Part shown: positions 15,171 through 26,222 of the stretch, piece by piece | Numbering within the stretch: the stretch's first letter is position 1 | Layout of the letters: every line of letters begins with the position of its first letter | Assembly (NCBI RefSeq): GCF_000725545.1 | Contig: NZ_JNZP01000004.1 | Coordinates: 186,001 to 250,000, forward strand | Source of the DNA: Streptomyces exfoliatus | GTDB taxonomy: Bacteria > Actinomycetota > Actinomycetes > Streptomycetales > Streptomycetaceae | Direction of reading: 5' to 3' | DNA: 64,000 bases | Position numbers and translations under genes: made by a program | Notes under the pieces: model-generated | What the model saw: only the letters and a program-made list of their open reading frames with translations | What the model was told of the DNA's origin: nothing | The model's database searches: none

Positions 15171-15280
15171 GACGCATTCCGCCACCCGGCAAGTCTCCAC
15201 AAACCCCTGTCACTTGCGAAAGGCTCAGCGGTCATCCGGTACCGAAATCCGGACCCTCTCTTTCACAACCAGGGATGTAC

Positions 15281-18200
15281 ATGACCCCCCAGAGCTCCAT
15301 ACCCGGGCGCTCGCCCTCCGGGAGACGTGCGGCCCGCATCGCGGCCGCCGCAGGACTTGTCGCCGCGCTCGTCGCGACAGGTGCCGCCCCGGTCCTGGCC
15401 ATCGACGCTCCCGCCACCACTCCCCCGGTGAAGGCCACCGACGCCGCCGACAAGCTCGGCGCCACCGACGCGCAGCGCCTCACCGAGGCCGAGGCGAGCG
15501 GCGAGAAGAACGTCACGATCCTCGTCGCCACCGCCCCCGGCGCCACCGAGCAGGTCGCGGGCCAGCTCGACGCCGTCGCCGGCGCCTCGGTCGGCAAGCG
15601 GCAGGACGCGCTCGGCTACGTCCGCGCGACCCTGCCGACCGCCAAGGCCGACGCGGCCATCAAGGCAGCGGCGAAGCTCTCCTCCGTCCAGTCGATCGAC
15701 CTCCAGGCCGAGATCCCGCTGGACGACCCGACCCCGGACGCGGGCGCGACCACCGGCGCCGTCGAGGGCACGACCGTCACCACGACGTACCCTGCCCCGG
15801 GCAAGAACACCCCGGCGAAGAACCCGTACAACCCGTCCCACGAGACGGGTGCGGTCGACTTCGTCGAGGACCACCCCCGGGCCGACGGCCGCGGCGTGAC
15901 CATCGGCATCCTCGACTCCGGCGTCGACCTGGGCCACCCGGCCCTGCAGAAGACCACCACCGGCGAGCGCAAGATCGTCGACTGGGTCACCGCCACCGAC
16001 CCGCTGACCGAGGGCGACGCCACCTGGCGCGCCCAGATCACCCCGGTCACCGGCCCGGTCTTCACCGCTGCCACCCAGAGCTGGAAGGCGCCCGAGGGCT
16101 CCTACCAGTGGAGCCGCTTCAGCGAGTCGATCACCGCGGGCGGCGACCCGGCCGGTGACATCAACCGCGACGGCGACACCACCGACGTGTTCGGCATGCT
16201 GTACGACCCGGCCGCCGGCACCGTCCGCGTGGACGCCGACCAGAACAACGACTTCACGGACAACGCGCCGATGAAGCCGTACAAGGACGGGCACCAGGTC
16301 GGCTACTTCGGTACCGACAACCCGGCCACCGAGGTCGCGGAGAAGACGCCGTTCGTCGTCGAGATCCGCAAGGACGTCGCGATGGACCCGCTCGGCGGCA
16401 GCTGGGTCGGCCAGAAGCGCGACTTCGTCAACATCGGCATCGTCGAGTCCTCCCACGGCACCCACGTCGCCGGCATCACCGCCGCCAACAGCCTGTTCGG
16501 CGGCCGGATGAACGGCGCGGCGCCCGGCGCGAAGATCGTCTCCTCGCGCGCGTGCACCTGGACCGGCGGCTGCACCAACACCGCCCTCACCGAGGGCATG
16601 ACGGACCTCGTCGTCAACCGCGGCGTCGACATCGTCAACATGTCGATCGGCGGCCTGCCCGCGCAGAACGACGGCGACAACGTCCGCGCCCGGCTCTACA
16701 CCCGTCTGATCGACCAGTACGGCGTGCAGCTGGTCATCTCGGCCGGCAACTCCGGCCCCGGCATCAACACGATCGGCGACCCCGGCCTGGCCGACAAGGT
16801 CGTCTCGGTCGGCGCGGCGATCTCCAAGTCGACCTGGGCCGCCAACTACGGCTCGGCCGTCACCAAGTCGTACGCCATGTTCCCCTTCTCCTCGCGCGGC
16901 CCGCGTGAGGACGGCGGCTTCACCCCGACCATCACCGGTCCGGGCTCGGCCGTGAACACCATCCCGACCTGGCAGGCCGGTTCCGGCGTCGCCGAGGCCG
17001 GCTACGCGCTGCCCGCCGGTTACGGCATGCTCAACGGCACCTCGATGTCCTCCCCGCAGGTCGCGGGCGCGAGCGCTCTGCTGCTCTCGGCCGCGAAGCA
17101 GAAGGGCCTGGAGCTCTCCCCGCTCACCCTGCGCACCGCACTCACCTCGACCGCCCGGCGGATCGACGGCGTCAAGGCGCACGAGCAGGGCTCGGGCCGC
17201 ATCGACATCAACGAGGCCTGGGACTCCATCAAGGACGGCGCGACCGCCCACGACTACAAGGTCGAGGCCCCGGTCGACACCGCGATCTTCCCGGCCCCGC
17301 ACACCGGCACCGGTGTGTACGACCGTGAGGGCGGCCTCAAGGTCGGCCAGAAGAAGGTCTACGACGTCACCGTCACGCGCACGAACGGCCCGGCCCGGGC
17401 CGTCGAGCACGAGCTCGACCTCAAGTACAACGACGGCACCTTCCGGATCCTCGGCGACGACGAGATCGACCTGCCGCTGAACAAGCCGGTCACCGTCAGG
17501 ATCGAGGCCCGTCCGACCAGCGCCGGCGTGCACAGCGTGATCCTTGAGGCCGACGACGAGGACACCGAGGGCGTCGACAAGCAGATCCTCGCCACCTCGG
17601 TCGTCGCGAGCGACCTGGTCGCCCCCGGCTACGGCTTCTCCGCCGCCGGCACCGTCCAGCGCAACAGCCACAAGTCGTACTTCGTGACCGTGCCGGAGGG
17701 CGCCAAGTCCCTCGAGGTCGCCCTCGGCGGCCTGAAGGCCAAGAGTCAGACCCGGTTCATCGCGATCCACCCGTACGGCGTGGCCATCGAGTCCACCGCG
17801 TCCACCGCGTGCTACCCGCACTACAACCCGGCGAACACCTGCCGCCCGGACCTGCGGTCGTACGCCAACCCGACGCCGGGCGTCTGGGAGATCGAGGTCG
17901 AGTCGCGCCGCACCTCGCCCGACCTGGACAACCCGTTCACCCTGGGCGTCTCCGTCCTCGGTGCCTCGTTCGACCCGGCCGTCCAGACCGTCGCCGAGGC
18001 GAAGGTCGGCACGCCGGCCCCCGTCGAGTGGACCGTCACCAACAAGTTCGCCGCGCTCGAGGGCAAGCTGAAGGGCGGCCCGCTGGGCTCGGCCAAGGTC
18101 GAGACCCCGACCATCCAGCACCACGAGCAGCAGACGAAGACCGTCACCATCGGTGAGGGCGTCGAGCGCCTCGACATCGCGATCGGCAACACCTCCGACA

Positions 18201-18589
18201 AGGCCGCCGACCTCGACCTGACCGTCTCCTTCGGCGGCAAGCAGGTCGGCCAGTCGGCGGACGGCGACTCGGAGGAGTCCGTCTCCCTCGTGAAGCCGGC
18301 CGCGGGCACGTACACCGTCGTCATCGACGGCTACGCGGTCCACGCCGAGGGCGGCACGACCTTCGACTACAAGGACGTGTACTACTCCGCCGCGCTCGGC
18401 AGCGTCCAGGTCGACAACGCCACGACCTACCCGCTGGCCAACGGCGCGAGCGCCAAGGTCACGGCCGAGGTCCTGGTCGCCGGGGCGGCTCCCGAGGGCC
18501 GCCAGTTCTTCGGCGAGGTCCAGCTGCTCAACACCCGCGGCACCGTCGCGGGCTCCGGCAGCGTCCTGATCGGCAGCGTCACCCCGTAA
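15281..18589 (+). CDS. secreted S8 (subtilisin-family) serine peptidase
   Basis: Large exported subtilase of 1102 aa. The signal peptide (residues 1 to about 42: GRRAARIAAAAGLVAALVAT then GAAPVLAID) is followed by an inhibitor-like propeptide. The catalytic triad is visible: Asp in GILDSGVDLGHP, His in SSHGTHVAGITA, and Ser in LNGTSMSSPQVAGASAL, with oxyanion Asn in ISAGNSGPG. A long insert between Asp and His (including INRDGDTTDVFGMLYDP) has Asp-rich, possibly Ca-binding character. After the catalytic core come about 500 residues of beta-rich, PPC-like domains. ATG 15281 was chosen because AGGG lies six bases upstream; ATG 15275 would also work. Probable role is extracellular protein degradation. 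Confidence 0.92.
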   Translation: MTPQSSIPGRSPSGRRAARIAAAAGLVAALVATGAAPVLAIDAPATTPPVKATDAADKLGATDAQRLTEAEASGEKNVTILVATAPGATEQVAGQLDAVAGASVGKRQDALGYVRATLPTAKADAAIKAAAKLSSVQSIDLQAEIPLDDPTPDAGATTGAVEGTTVTTTYPAPGKNTPAKNPYNPSHETGAVDFVEDHPRADGRGVTIGILDSGVDLGHPALQKTTTGERKIVDWVTATDPLTEGDATWRAQITPVTGPVFTAATQSWKAPEGSYQWSRFSESITAGGDPAGDINRDGDTTDVFGMLYDPAAGTVRVDADQNNDFTDNAPMKPYKDGHQVGYFGTDNPATEVAEKTPFVVEIRKDVAMDPLGGSWVGQKRDFVNIGIVESSHGTHVAGITAANSLFGGRMNGAAPGAKIVSSRACTWTGGCTNTALTEGMTDLVVNRGVDIVNMSIGGLPAQNDGDNVRARLYTRLIDQYGVQLVISAGNSGPGINTIGDPGLADKVVSVGAAISKSTWAANYGSAVTKSYAMFPFSSRGPREDGGFTPTITGPGSAVNTIPTWQAGSGVAEAGYALPAGYGMLNGTSMSSPQVAGASALLLSAAKQKGLELSPLTLRTALTSTARRIDGVKAHEQGSGRIDINEAWDSIKDGATAHDYKVEAPVDTAIFPAPHTGTGVYDREGGLKVGQKKVYDVTVTRTNGPARAVEHELDLKYNDGTFRILGDDEIDLPLNKPVTVRIEARPTSAGVHSVILEADDEDTEGVDKQILATSVVASDLVAPGYGFSAAGTVQRNSHKSYFVTVPEGAKSLEVALGGLKAKSQTRFIAIHPYGVAIESTASTACYPHYNPANTCRPDLRSYANPTPGVWEIEVESRRTSPDLDNPFTLGVSVLGASFDPAVQTVAEAKVGTPAPVEWTVTNKFAALEGKLKGGPLGSAKVETPTIQHHEQQTKTVTIGEGVERLDIAIGNTSDKAADLDLTVSFGGKQVGQSADGDSEESVSLVKPAAGTYTVVIDGYAVHAEGGTTFDYKDVYYSAALGSVQVDNATTYPLANGASAKVTAEVLVAGAAPEGRQFFGEVQLLNTRGTVAGSGSVLIGSVTP

Positions 18590-18603
18590 CACCGCGAGAC
18601 AGT

Positions 18604-18637
18604 GAGGGGCGGGCACCGGTTCCGGTGTCCGCCCCTC
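18604..18637 (+). terminator. terminator after the subtilase
   Basis: Arms GAGGGGCGGGCACC and GGTGTCCGCCCCTC around a short CGGTTCC loop, followed by TTCC; it starts 15 bp after the stop. Confidence 0.82.
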
Positions 18638-18704
18638 TTCCGTTCCTCCGCGTGCGCTCCTCCGCTTGCCGGTCAGCCGGGGGGCGTTCCTCCGCAGGTG
18701 ACGG

Positions 18705-19453
18705 TCAGCCGGGGTGTGAGCAGTCGGCTCCGGCGGACCCGGGGAGCGCCTTCTCCACCCAGGCGCGTCCGTACTCCAGATCGTCACGCACCGCTCCGAC
18801 GTCCTCGCCGGAGTCCCGGGGCGGAGGGTCCCCCTCCCGGTGGGTGATCGGGCGCTCTCCGGGGAACCGCGAGACGATGACGAGCACGCGCGTGCCCACC
18901 CGGAAGTAGGGGCCGCCCGGCTCCTCGGCGGGGACGTCCCCGGCCGTGAAGACGAGGCGGGGCTCCCCGGCCGCCGTCCCCGCCGCCTCGGCCTCGCCCT
19001 TGTACCTGCGCTCCACGCTCAGGGTGACGCGGAGCCCCCGGTCCCCGCCCAGCCGCTCGACCCGGGTCACCGTCCCCTCGGCGATGTCCGTGGCGCACGC
19101 GACCAGGCCCTCGGCGGTGAGCTTCGCGCTCTGCAACGCCCCGTCGGACTGCCCCTTGTGAGCCACGAGGTAGGCACCCCCGGTCCCCAGGACGGCCAGG
19201 ACGGCCACCGCCGCGACCACGGCGAACGCCCGCCGAAGAGCGCGTCGCCGACGGGGGCGCGGCACCTCGGGCGGCGACCCCTCGGGGGCGGGCGCCGGTC
19301 CTGCCACCGCCGTGGCGATGAAGGCCAGCTGCTCCCGCAGGATCTCCACGTCGGCCAGCGCCGCCCGCACGTCGGGGTCCCCGTCGGCCCCCTCGGGCAG
19401 CCGCTCGCCGGACAGCGCCAGCCGTACCGGGTCCCGCTCGTCCTTCTCCACCC

Positions 19454-19457
<4 letters not shown>
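18705..19457 (-). CDS. membrane protein cotranslated with ECF sigma factor (putative anti-sigma)
   Basis: Protein of 250 aa. A cytoplasmic N-terminal region of about 75 residues, rich in acidic and then basic residues (PRPRRRRALRRA), precedes a single transmembrane helix (AFAVVAAVAVLAVLGTGGAY, about residues 76-97). The extracytoplasmic C-terminal domain contains two cysteines (VACAT and ADCSHPG). GTG 19457 overlaps the sigma-factor stop by four bases (GTGA), implying translational coupling. The topology and coupling fit an anti-sigma or sigma-modulating protein, but no zinc-binding HxxxCxxC anti-sigma motif is present, so this is inference. Confidence 0.75.
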
Positions 19458-21167
<1,710 letters not shown>

Positions 21168-21183
21168 CCCGGCCTGCATCAGC

Positions 21184-21217
21184 GAGGGGCGGCCACCCGG
21201 GTGGGTGGCCGCCCCTC
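21184..21217 (+). terminator. perfect terminator after asd
   Basis: Perfect 15-bp stem: GAGGGGCGGCCACCC (21184-21198) and GGGTGGCCGCCCCTC (21203-21217) with a 4-nt loop, 16 bp after the asd stop. Confidence 0.88.
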
Positions 21218-21306
21218 CCGTGTTCGCCCTGGGAAATGTGTCGTGCGCCGGGGAAGGGCCCCGTGGAAGGATGGGCCAAACGTCACGAAACCGAGGAGAT
21301 GACCGG

Positions 21307-23886
21307 GTGCCTGGCACGAACCTGACCCGTGAAGAGGCTCAGCAGCGGGCGGCGCTGCTGACCGTGGACGCGTACGAGGTCGAACTCGACCTCTCCGGTG
21401 CGCAGGAGGGCGGCACCTACCGGTCCGTCACCACCGTCCGCTTCGATTCCGCAGAGGCCGGTGCCTCGACGTTCATCGATCTCGTCGCGCCCGCCGTCCA
21501 CGAGGTCGTCCTGAACGGCCGCGCGCTCGACGTCGCCGCCGTCTTCCGCGACTCGCGGATCGCCCTCGCCCACCTCGTCGCGGGCCGCAACGAGCTGAAG
21601 GTCGTCGCCGACTGCGCGTACACCAACACCGGTGAGGGCCTGCACCGCTTCGTCGACCCGGTCGACGACCAGGCCTATCTGTACACGCAGTTCGAGGTTC
21701 CGGACGCGCGTCGCGTCTTCGCCTCGTTCGAGCAGCCCGACCTGAAGGCGACCTTCCAGTTCACCGTGAAGGCTCCGAGCGGGTGGAAGGTCATCTCCAA
21801 CTCGCCGACGCCGGAGACGCCGAAGGACGACGTGTGGGTGTTCGAGCCCACGCCCCGGATCTCCACGTACATCACCGCGCTCATCGTCGGCCCGTACCAC
21901 TCGGTGCACTCGACGTACGAGAAGGACGGGCAGAGCGTCCCGCTGGGCATCTACTGCCGTCCGTCGCTCGCCGAGTTCCTCGACGCCGACCACATCTTCG
22001 ACGTCACGCGCCAGGGCTTCGACTGGTTCCAGGAGAAGTTCGCGTACGACTACCCGTTCGCGAAGTACGACCAGCTCTTCGTGCCCGAGTTCAACGCGGG
22101 CGCGATGGAGAACGCGGGCGCGGTCACCATCCGCGACCAGTACGTCTTCCGCTCGAAGGTGACGGACGCGGCGTACGAGCGGCGCGCCGAGACGATCCTG
22201 CACGAGCTCGCCCACATGTGGTTCGGCGACCTCGTCACCATGGAGTGGTGGAACGACCTGTGGCTGAACGAGTCGTTCGCCACCTTCACCTCGGTCGCCT
22301 GCCAGGCCTCGGTGGCCGGCACCCGCTGGCCGGGCGCCTGGACGACCTTCGCCAACGCGGAGAAGACCTGGGCCTACCGCCAGGACCAGCTGCCGTCGAC
22401 GCACCCGATCATGGCGGAGATCAACGACCTGGAGGACGTGCTCGTCAACTTCGACGGGATCACGTACGCCAAGGGCGCGAGCGTCCTGAAGCAGCTCGTC
22501 GCCTACGTCGGCGAGGACGAGTTCTTCAAGGGCGTGCAGGCCTACTTCCAGGCGCACGCCTTCGGCAACACCCGCCTCTCCGACCTGCTCGGCGCCCTTG
22601 AGGAGACCTCGGGGCGCGACCTCAAGACCTGGTCGAAGGCGTGGCTGGAGACGGCCGGCATCAACATCCTCCGGCCGGAGATCGAGACCGACGAGAACGG
22701 TTTCATCACCTCCTTCGCCGTCCGGCAGGAGGCCCCGGCGCTGCCCGCCGGCGCCAAGGGCGAGGCCGTGCTGCGCCCGCACCGGATCGCGATCGGCTTC
22801 TACGAGCTGAACGAGACCGGCAAGCTGGTCCGCACCGAGCGCCTCGAACTCGACGTCGAGGCCGCCGGCCTGACCGCCGTGCCGCAGCTCGCGGGCAAGG
22901 CCCGCCCGGCCGTCGTCCTCCTCAACGACGACGACCTGTCGTACGCCAAGGTCCGCCTCGACGAGGTGTCCCTCACCAACGTCACCGCGCACCTCGGCGA
23001 CTTCGCCGAGTCCCTGCCGCGCGCCCTGTGCTGGGCCTCCGCCTGGGACATGACCCGCGACGGCGAGCTGGCCACCCGTGACTACCTGGAGCTCGTGCTC
23101 TCCGGTGTCGCGAAGGAGTCCGACATCGGCGTGGTCCAGTCGCTCCAGGGCCAGGTCAAGGCGGCCCTCGACCTGTACGCGGCGCCGGAGTGGCGTGAGG
23201 CCGGGCTGACCCGCTGGACCGAGGCGACGCTCGCGCACCTCCAGGCGTCCGAGCCGGGCAGCGACCACCAGCTGGCGTGGGCGCGGGCCTTCGCCGCGAC
23301 CGCCCGCACGCCGCAGCAGCTCGACCTGCTCGCCGCGCTCCTGGAGGGCCGCGAGTCGATCGAGGGTCTGGCCGTCGACACCGAGCTGCGCTGGGCGTTC
23401 GTCCAGCGGCTCGCGGCGACCGGTGTCTACGACGAGCCGGAGATCGCCGGCGAGCTGGAGCGCGACCGCACGGCGGCGGGCGAGCGGCACGCGGCGACCG
23501 CGCGCGCGGCCCGCCCGACGGAGGCGGCGAAGGCGGAGGCCTGGGCCTCGGTCGTCGAGGACGACAAGCTGGCGAACGCCGTGCAGGAGGCCGTCATCGG
23601 CGGCTTCGTCCAGACCGACCAGCGTGAGCTGCTCGCCGCGTACACGGCGAAGTACTTCGCGTCGATCAAGGGCGTCTCGGAGACCCGCAGCCACGAGATG
23701 ATCCAGCAGATCGTGGTCGGCCTCTACCCGACGCTCCAGGTCTCGCAGGAGACCCTGGACGCGACGGACGCGTGGATCGCCGAGCACGACCCGGTCCCGG
23801 CGCTGCGGCGCATGGTGACGGAGTGCCGCGCGGGCGTCGAGCGCGCCCTCAGGGCACGTGCGGCGGACGCGGCCGCGGCGGTCTGA
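21307..23886 (+). CDS. pepN: aminopeptidase N, M1 family (copy 2)
   Basis: Zinc aminopeptidase of 859 aa, paralog of the gene at 6712. The exopeptidase motif GAMENAG, the zinc motif HELAH (from about residue 299) and the third ligand Glu 18 residues later in LWLNESF are all intact, matching canonical M1 enzymes more closely than copy 1. A C-terminal ERAP1-like helical domain follows. Start GTG 21307 has GAGGAG eight bases upstream; the N-terminus MPGTNLTREEAQQRAALLTV matches copy 1. Probable role is general N-terminal trimming of cytoplasmic peptides. It is flanked by strong terminators and so is monocistronic. Confidence 0.95.
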   Translation: MPGTNLTREEAQQRAALLTVDAYEVELDLSGAQEGGTYRSVTTVRFDSAEAGASTFIDLVAPAVHEVVLNGRALDVAAVFRDSRIALAHLVAGRNELKVVADCAYTNTGEGLHRFVDPVDDQAYLYTQFEVPDARRVFASFEQPDLKATFQFTVKAPSGWKVISNSPTPETPKDDVWVFEPTPRISTYITALIVGPYHSVHSTYEKDGQSVPLGIYCRPSLAEFLDADHIFDVTRQGFDWFQEKFAYDYPFAKYDQLFVPEFNAGAMENAGAVTIRDQYVFRSKVTDAAYERRAETILHELAHMWFGDLVTMEWWNDLWLNESFATFTSVACQASVAGTRWPGAWTTFANAEKTWAYRQDQLPSTHPIMAEINDLEDVLVNFDGITYAKGASVLKQLVAYVGEDEFFKGVQAYFQAHAFGNTRLSDLLGALEETSGRDLKTWSKAWLETAGINILRPEIETDENGFITSFAVRQEAPALPAGAKGEAVLRPHRIAIGFYELNETGKLVRTERLELDVEAAGLTAVPQLAGKARPAVVLLNDDDLSYAKVRLDEVSLTNVTAHLGDFAESLPRALCWASAWDMTRDGELATRDYLELVLSGVAKESDIGVVQSLQGQVKAALDLYAAPEWREAGLTRWTEATLAHLQASEPGSDHQLAWARAFAATARTPQQLDLLAALLEGRESIEGLAVDTELRWAFVQRLAATGVYDEPEIAGELERDRTAAGERHAATARAARPTEAAKAEAWASVVEDDKLANAVQEAVIGGFVQTDQRELLAAYTAKYFASIKGVSETRSHEMIQQIVVGLYPTLQVSQETLDATDAWIAEHDPVPALRRMVTECRAGVERALRARAADAAAAV

Positions 23887-23904
23887 CACCGCTGATCCGG
23901 TACG

Positions 23905-23942
23905 GAGCAGGGGCGCCCTCCCCCCGGGGGGCGCCCCTGCTC
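23905..23942. terminator. bidirectional terminator between pepN and allantoicase
   Basis: Arms GAGCAGGGGCGCCC (23905-23918) and GGGCGCCCCTGCTC (23929-23942) are perfect complements, located between the two convergent genes. Confidence 0.88.
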
Positions 23943-24012
23943 GCGCTTGGAGTCCGCCCGGCGGGCGGGCGTCGGCGCGCTGCCGCTGCCGCCGGGCGGA
24001 GGTATTCGGGGG

Positions 24013-25227
24013 TCAGCCGCCGAGCGCCGTGAACCGGGCGCGCAGGTCGGCGGCGCCCTGCTCCGTCAGCGTGCCGTGCAGCCGCATCCGGGCGACGCCG
24101 CCGTCGGGGAAAGCGTCGAGGCGGACGTGGGTGACGACGGCCCGGGCGGGGAGCTTGAAGCGGTGGAGGGTGTCGGGCTGGAGCCTGGTCCTGGGGATGA
24201 TCTCGAACCATTCGCCGGACTCGCCGTTGCGGCCCTGGAGGGCGATCCAGCCGGCCGAGTTGCCCTTGAGGTAGGCGGTGTCGATCTCCACGGCGCGTAC
24301 GGCGCCCTGCGCGGCGAGCCGGAAGCGCACCCAGTCGTTGGTGCCGCGGACCCGGCGGCGCCGGTTCTCCCAGCCGTCGTCCATCTTGCGGGAGGTGCCG
24401 GGCAGGATGATCTGGGTCGGCGAGGAGTAGAACCTGTCCGAGGCGTCCTCGTACGAACCGCCGTTGAGCACGGAGATCAGGTCGAGGGTGCCGAGCAGCT
24501 CCAGCCACTCGGGGTCGGGTACGACCTCGCCGTGGACGCGGAGGCGGGCGATGCCGCCGTCGGGGTGCTGGCAGAGCCGGAGGTGGGTGAAGCGGCGCTC
24601 CGCGTCGATCGTGAACCCGTTGGCGGCGTGGCCGCGGACGGGGGTCGGCGGGACCAGCTCCTCCCACTTCGCGTCGAGCAGCTCGGCGGGGCTGGGCGAG
24701 CCCTCCACGGAGGTGGCCTGGACGCTGACGCGCTGCGGGTAGTTGCCGCGGAAGTGGGCGGTGTCGACGACGATCCCGCGGATCACGCCGGGGGCGCCGA
24801 GCCGGACGACGGCCCAGTCGTGGTCCTCGGGGGCGGGGAAGACGTTCTCCGCGTCGGCGCCCCGGCGGCGGCGGGTCTCCCAGCCGTCCATGATCTTGCC
24901 CTTGTGGCCGAAGTGCTCCGGGTCGAAGACGGCCCGCTCGCGGACGAGGAGGTTCTCCCGCTCGGCGAAGAACTCGTCGTTCGCGGCGACGACCCCGGCG
25001 CCGAGGCGGCGGTCGGCGAGGTCGACAAGGTCGGTGAAGGGGAAGTCACCGGTGCGGTAGTCGGCGTACGGGTCGCCGCCGGAGTACGGGGCGGCGTCGT
25101 TGGCGTGCGGGTCCGTGTTCTCTGCGTTCCCTGCGTTCCCTGCGTTGCCTGCGTTGCCTGCCTTGCCTGCGTTGCCTGCGTTGCCTGCGTTCTTTGCGTT
25201 CTCTGCGTTCTCGTCGCGGCTGCTCAT
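24013..25227 (-). CDS. alc: allantoicase
   Basis: Allantoate amidinohydrolase of purine catabolism, converting allantoate to ureidoglycolate and urea; 404 aa. Two tandem allantoicase repeats are visible: residues about 60-230 (GVVAANDEFFAERENLL, KIMDGWETRRRR, VRGIVVDTAHFRGNYPQRV-type strands) and about 235-400 (LISVLNGGSYEDASDRFYSS, KMDDGWENRRRRV, IDTAYLKGNSAGW). ATG 25227 was chosen (GGGAGAG upstream); an in-frame ATG at 25263 overlaps the likely -10 element. The extreme N-terminus is an unusual Asn-Ala-Gly repeat (residues 7-36). No allantoinase gene is adjacent; the upstream neighbour is a LysR regulator with a matching promoter module. Confidence 0.93.
   Translation of the reverse strand: MSSRDENAENAKNAGNAGNAGKAGNAGNAGNAGNAENTDPHANDAAPYSGGDPYADYRTGDFPFTDLVDLADRRLGAGVVAANDEFFAERENLLVRERAVFDPEHFGHKGKIMDGWETRRRRGADAENVFPAPEDHDWAVVRLGAPGVIRGIVVDTAHFRGNYPQRVSVQATSVEGSPSPAELLDAKWEELVPPTPVRGHAANGFTIDAERRFTHLRLCQHPDGGIARLRVHGEVVPDPEWLELLGTLDLISVLNGGSYEDASDRFYSSPTQIILPGTSRKMDDGWENRRRRVRGTNDWVRFRLAAQGAVRAVEIDTAYLKGNSAGWIALQGRNGESGEWFEIIPRTRLQPDTLHRFKLPARAVVTHVRLDAFPDGGVARMRLHGTLTEQGAADLRARFTALGG
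25120..25209 (-). repeat. ten 9-bp repeats encoding (Asn-Ala-Gly)n in allantoicase
   Basis: Ten near-identical 9-bp units (mostly AACGCAGGC on the coding strand) encode residues 7-36 as NAE, NAK, NAG x3, KAG, NAG x3, NAE. The unit is in frame with codons, so copy-number change would not shift the frame. It precedes the conserved enzyme domain. Confidence 0.9.
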
Positions 25228-25256
25228 GAGCCGACTCTCCCGCGACCGTTCCCTCC

Positions 25257-25303
25257 GGTCCATCGAATGTTTTCGACGGGTATGTTCAGCTCTGCTGAAC
25301 GGT
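25257..25303 (-). promoter_or_regulatory. promoter/operator module A upstream of allantoicase
   Basis: Palindrome GTTCAGC-TCT-GCTGAAC (25284-25300) contains a LysR-type T-N11-A box. On the minus strand CTGAAC could act as -35 and TTCGAT (25262-25267) as -10, with a 16-bp spacer. The whole 47-bp block recurs ungapped at 27238-27284. It overlaps the stop codon of the LysR gene. Confidence 0.65.
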
Positions 25304-26212
25304 TTCCCGGGCGGCCGCCGCCTGCCGCAGCGCGGCGAGGACCCGTGCCACCGCCGGGCCCTCCTCCGCCCCGCGCCGCACCGCCGCGACGACATGGCGG
25401 CGCGGCTGGTCGGCGGCGAGGACGCGCATGACGACGCCCGCGCCGCCCCGGCGTTCCGCGGAGGCCATCCGGGGCACGAGGGCGACCCCCATGCCCGCCT
25501 CGACCATCGCGAGGATCGCGGTCCAGCCCGAGGCGCTGTGGGCCTGGTCGGGAACGAAACCGGCCGCCTCGCAGGCCGCGGTGGTGATCTCGGACCAAGG
25601 ACCCGAGCCGCCGAAGATCCAGGATTCGGCCGCGAGGTCCGCGAGCCGCAGGCCGGGGGCCTCGGCCTGCGGGTGCCCGGCGGGCAACGCGACGTCGAGC
25701 GGGTCGGCGAGCAGCGGCATCCGGCTGAACTTGGGGTCGCGGGCGGTCGGCGCGTGGGCGGCGAGGGACAGCGCCAGGTCGACCTCGCCGGCCGTGAGCA
25801 GCTCGTACGCCTCCGCCGCCTCGGCCTCCCGGACGCGGACGTCGAGTCCGGGGTGCGCGGTCCGGAGCTGCCGCACGGCGGGCACGACGAGCGCGGGCAC
25901 GGACGTCGGGAACGCCGCCACCCGCACCTGCCCCGCCTCGCCCCGCAGGTAGCCGTCGAGTTCGGCGTCGGCGCGCTCCAGCTGGGCGAAGACCACCTCG
26001 GCGTGCCGCAGCACCAGATGGGCGGCGTCGGTGAGCCTGACGCGGCGGCCCTGAGCTTCGAGGAGCCGCACGCCGAGCTGCTTGGCGAGGTTGGTGAGCT
26101 GCTGCGACACGGCCGAGGGGGTCATGAGCAGGGCCTCGGCCGTCGCGGTGACGGTGCCGCGGTCGCGGAGGGTGCGGAGGATCTGGAGCTTCTTGATGTC
26201 CCACTCGGTCAT
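25286..26212 (-). CDS. LysR-family transcriptional regulator
   Basis: LysR-type regulator of 308 aa. The N-terminal winged HTH (residues about 5-65) reads LQILRTLRDRGTVTATAEAL, then LMTPSAVSQQLTNLAKQLGV and RLLEAQGRRVRLTD. The effector-binding domain follows (AFPTSVPALVVPAVRQLRTA; a second lobe with LVPRMAS). Start ATG 26212 leaves a 10-bp gap after the EamA gene stop at 26223, so both are probably one transcript from module B. The 3' end overlaps operator module A of allantoicase. A plausible reading is that this regulator binds both modules and controls its own operon and allantoicase; the inducer is unknown. Confidence 0.92.
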   Translation of the reverse strand: MTEWDIKKLQILRTLRDRGTVTATAEALLMTPSAVSQQLTNLAKQLGVRLLEAQGRRVRLTDAAHLVLRHAEVVFAQLERADAELDGYLRGEAGQVRVAAFPTSVPALVVPAVRQLRTAHPGLDVRVREAEAAEAYELLTAGEVDLALSLAAHAPTARDPKFSRMPLLADPLDVALPAGHPQAEAPGLRLADLAAESWIFGGSGPWSEITTAACEAAGFVPDQAHSASGWTAILAMVEAGMGVALVPRMASAERRGGAGVVMRVLAADQPRRHVVAAVRRGAEEGPAVARVLAALRQAAAARETVQQS

Positions 26213-26222
26213 GGGGCGCAAC

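Noticed and set aside
15263..18787. About 1170-codon minus-strand frame opposite the subtilase
   Set aside because: Shadow frame; the plus strand encodes a complete subtilase with signal peptide and catalytic triad.
25120..25209. CRISPR or regulatory reading of the allantoicase 9-bp repeats
   Set aside because: They are in frame inside the coding region and preserve the Asn-Ala-Gly pattern, so a coding minisatellite explains them.
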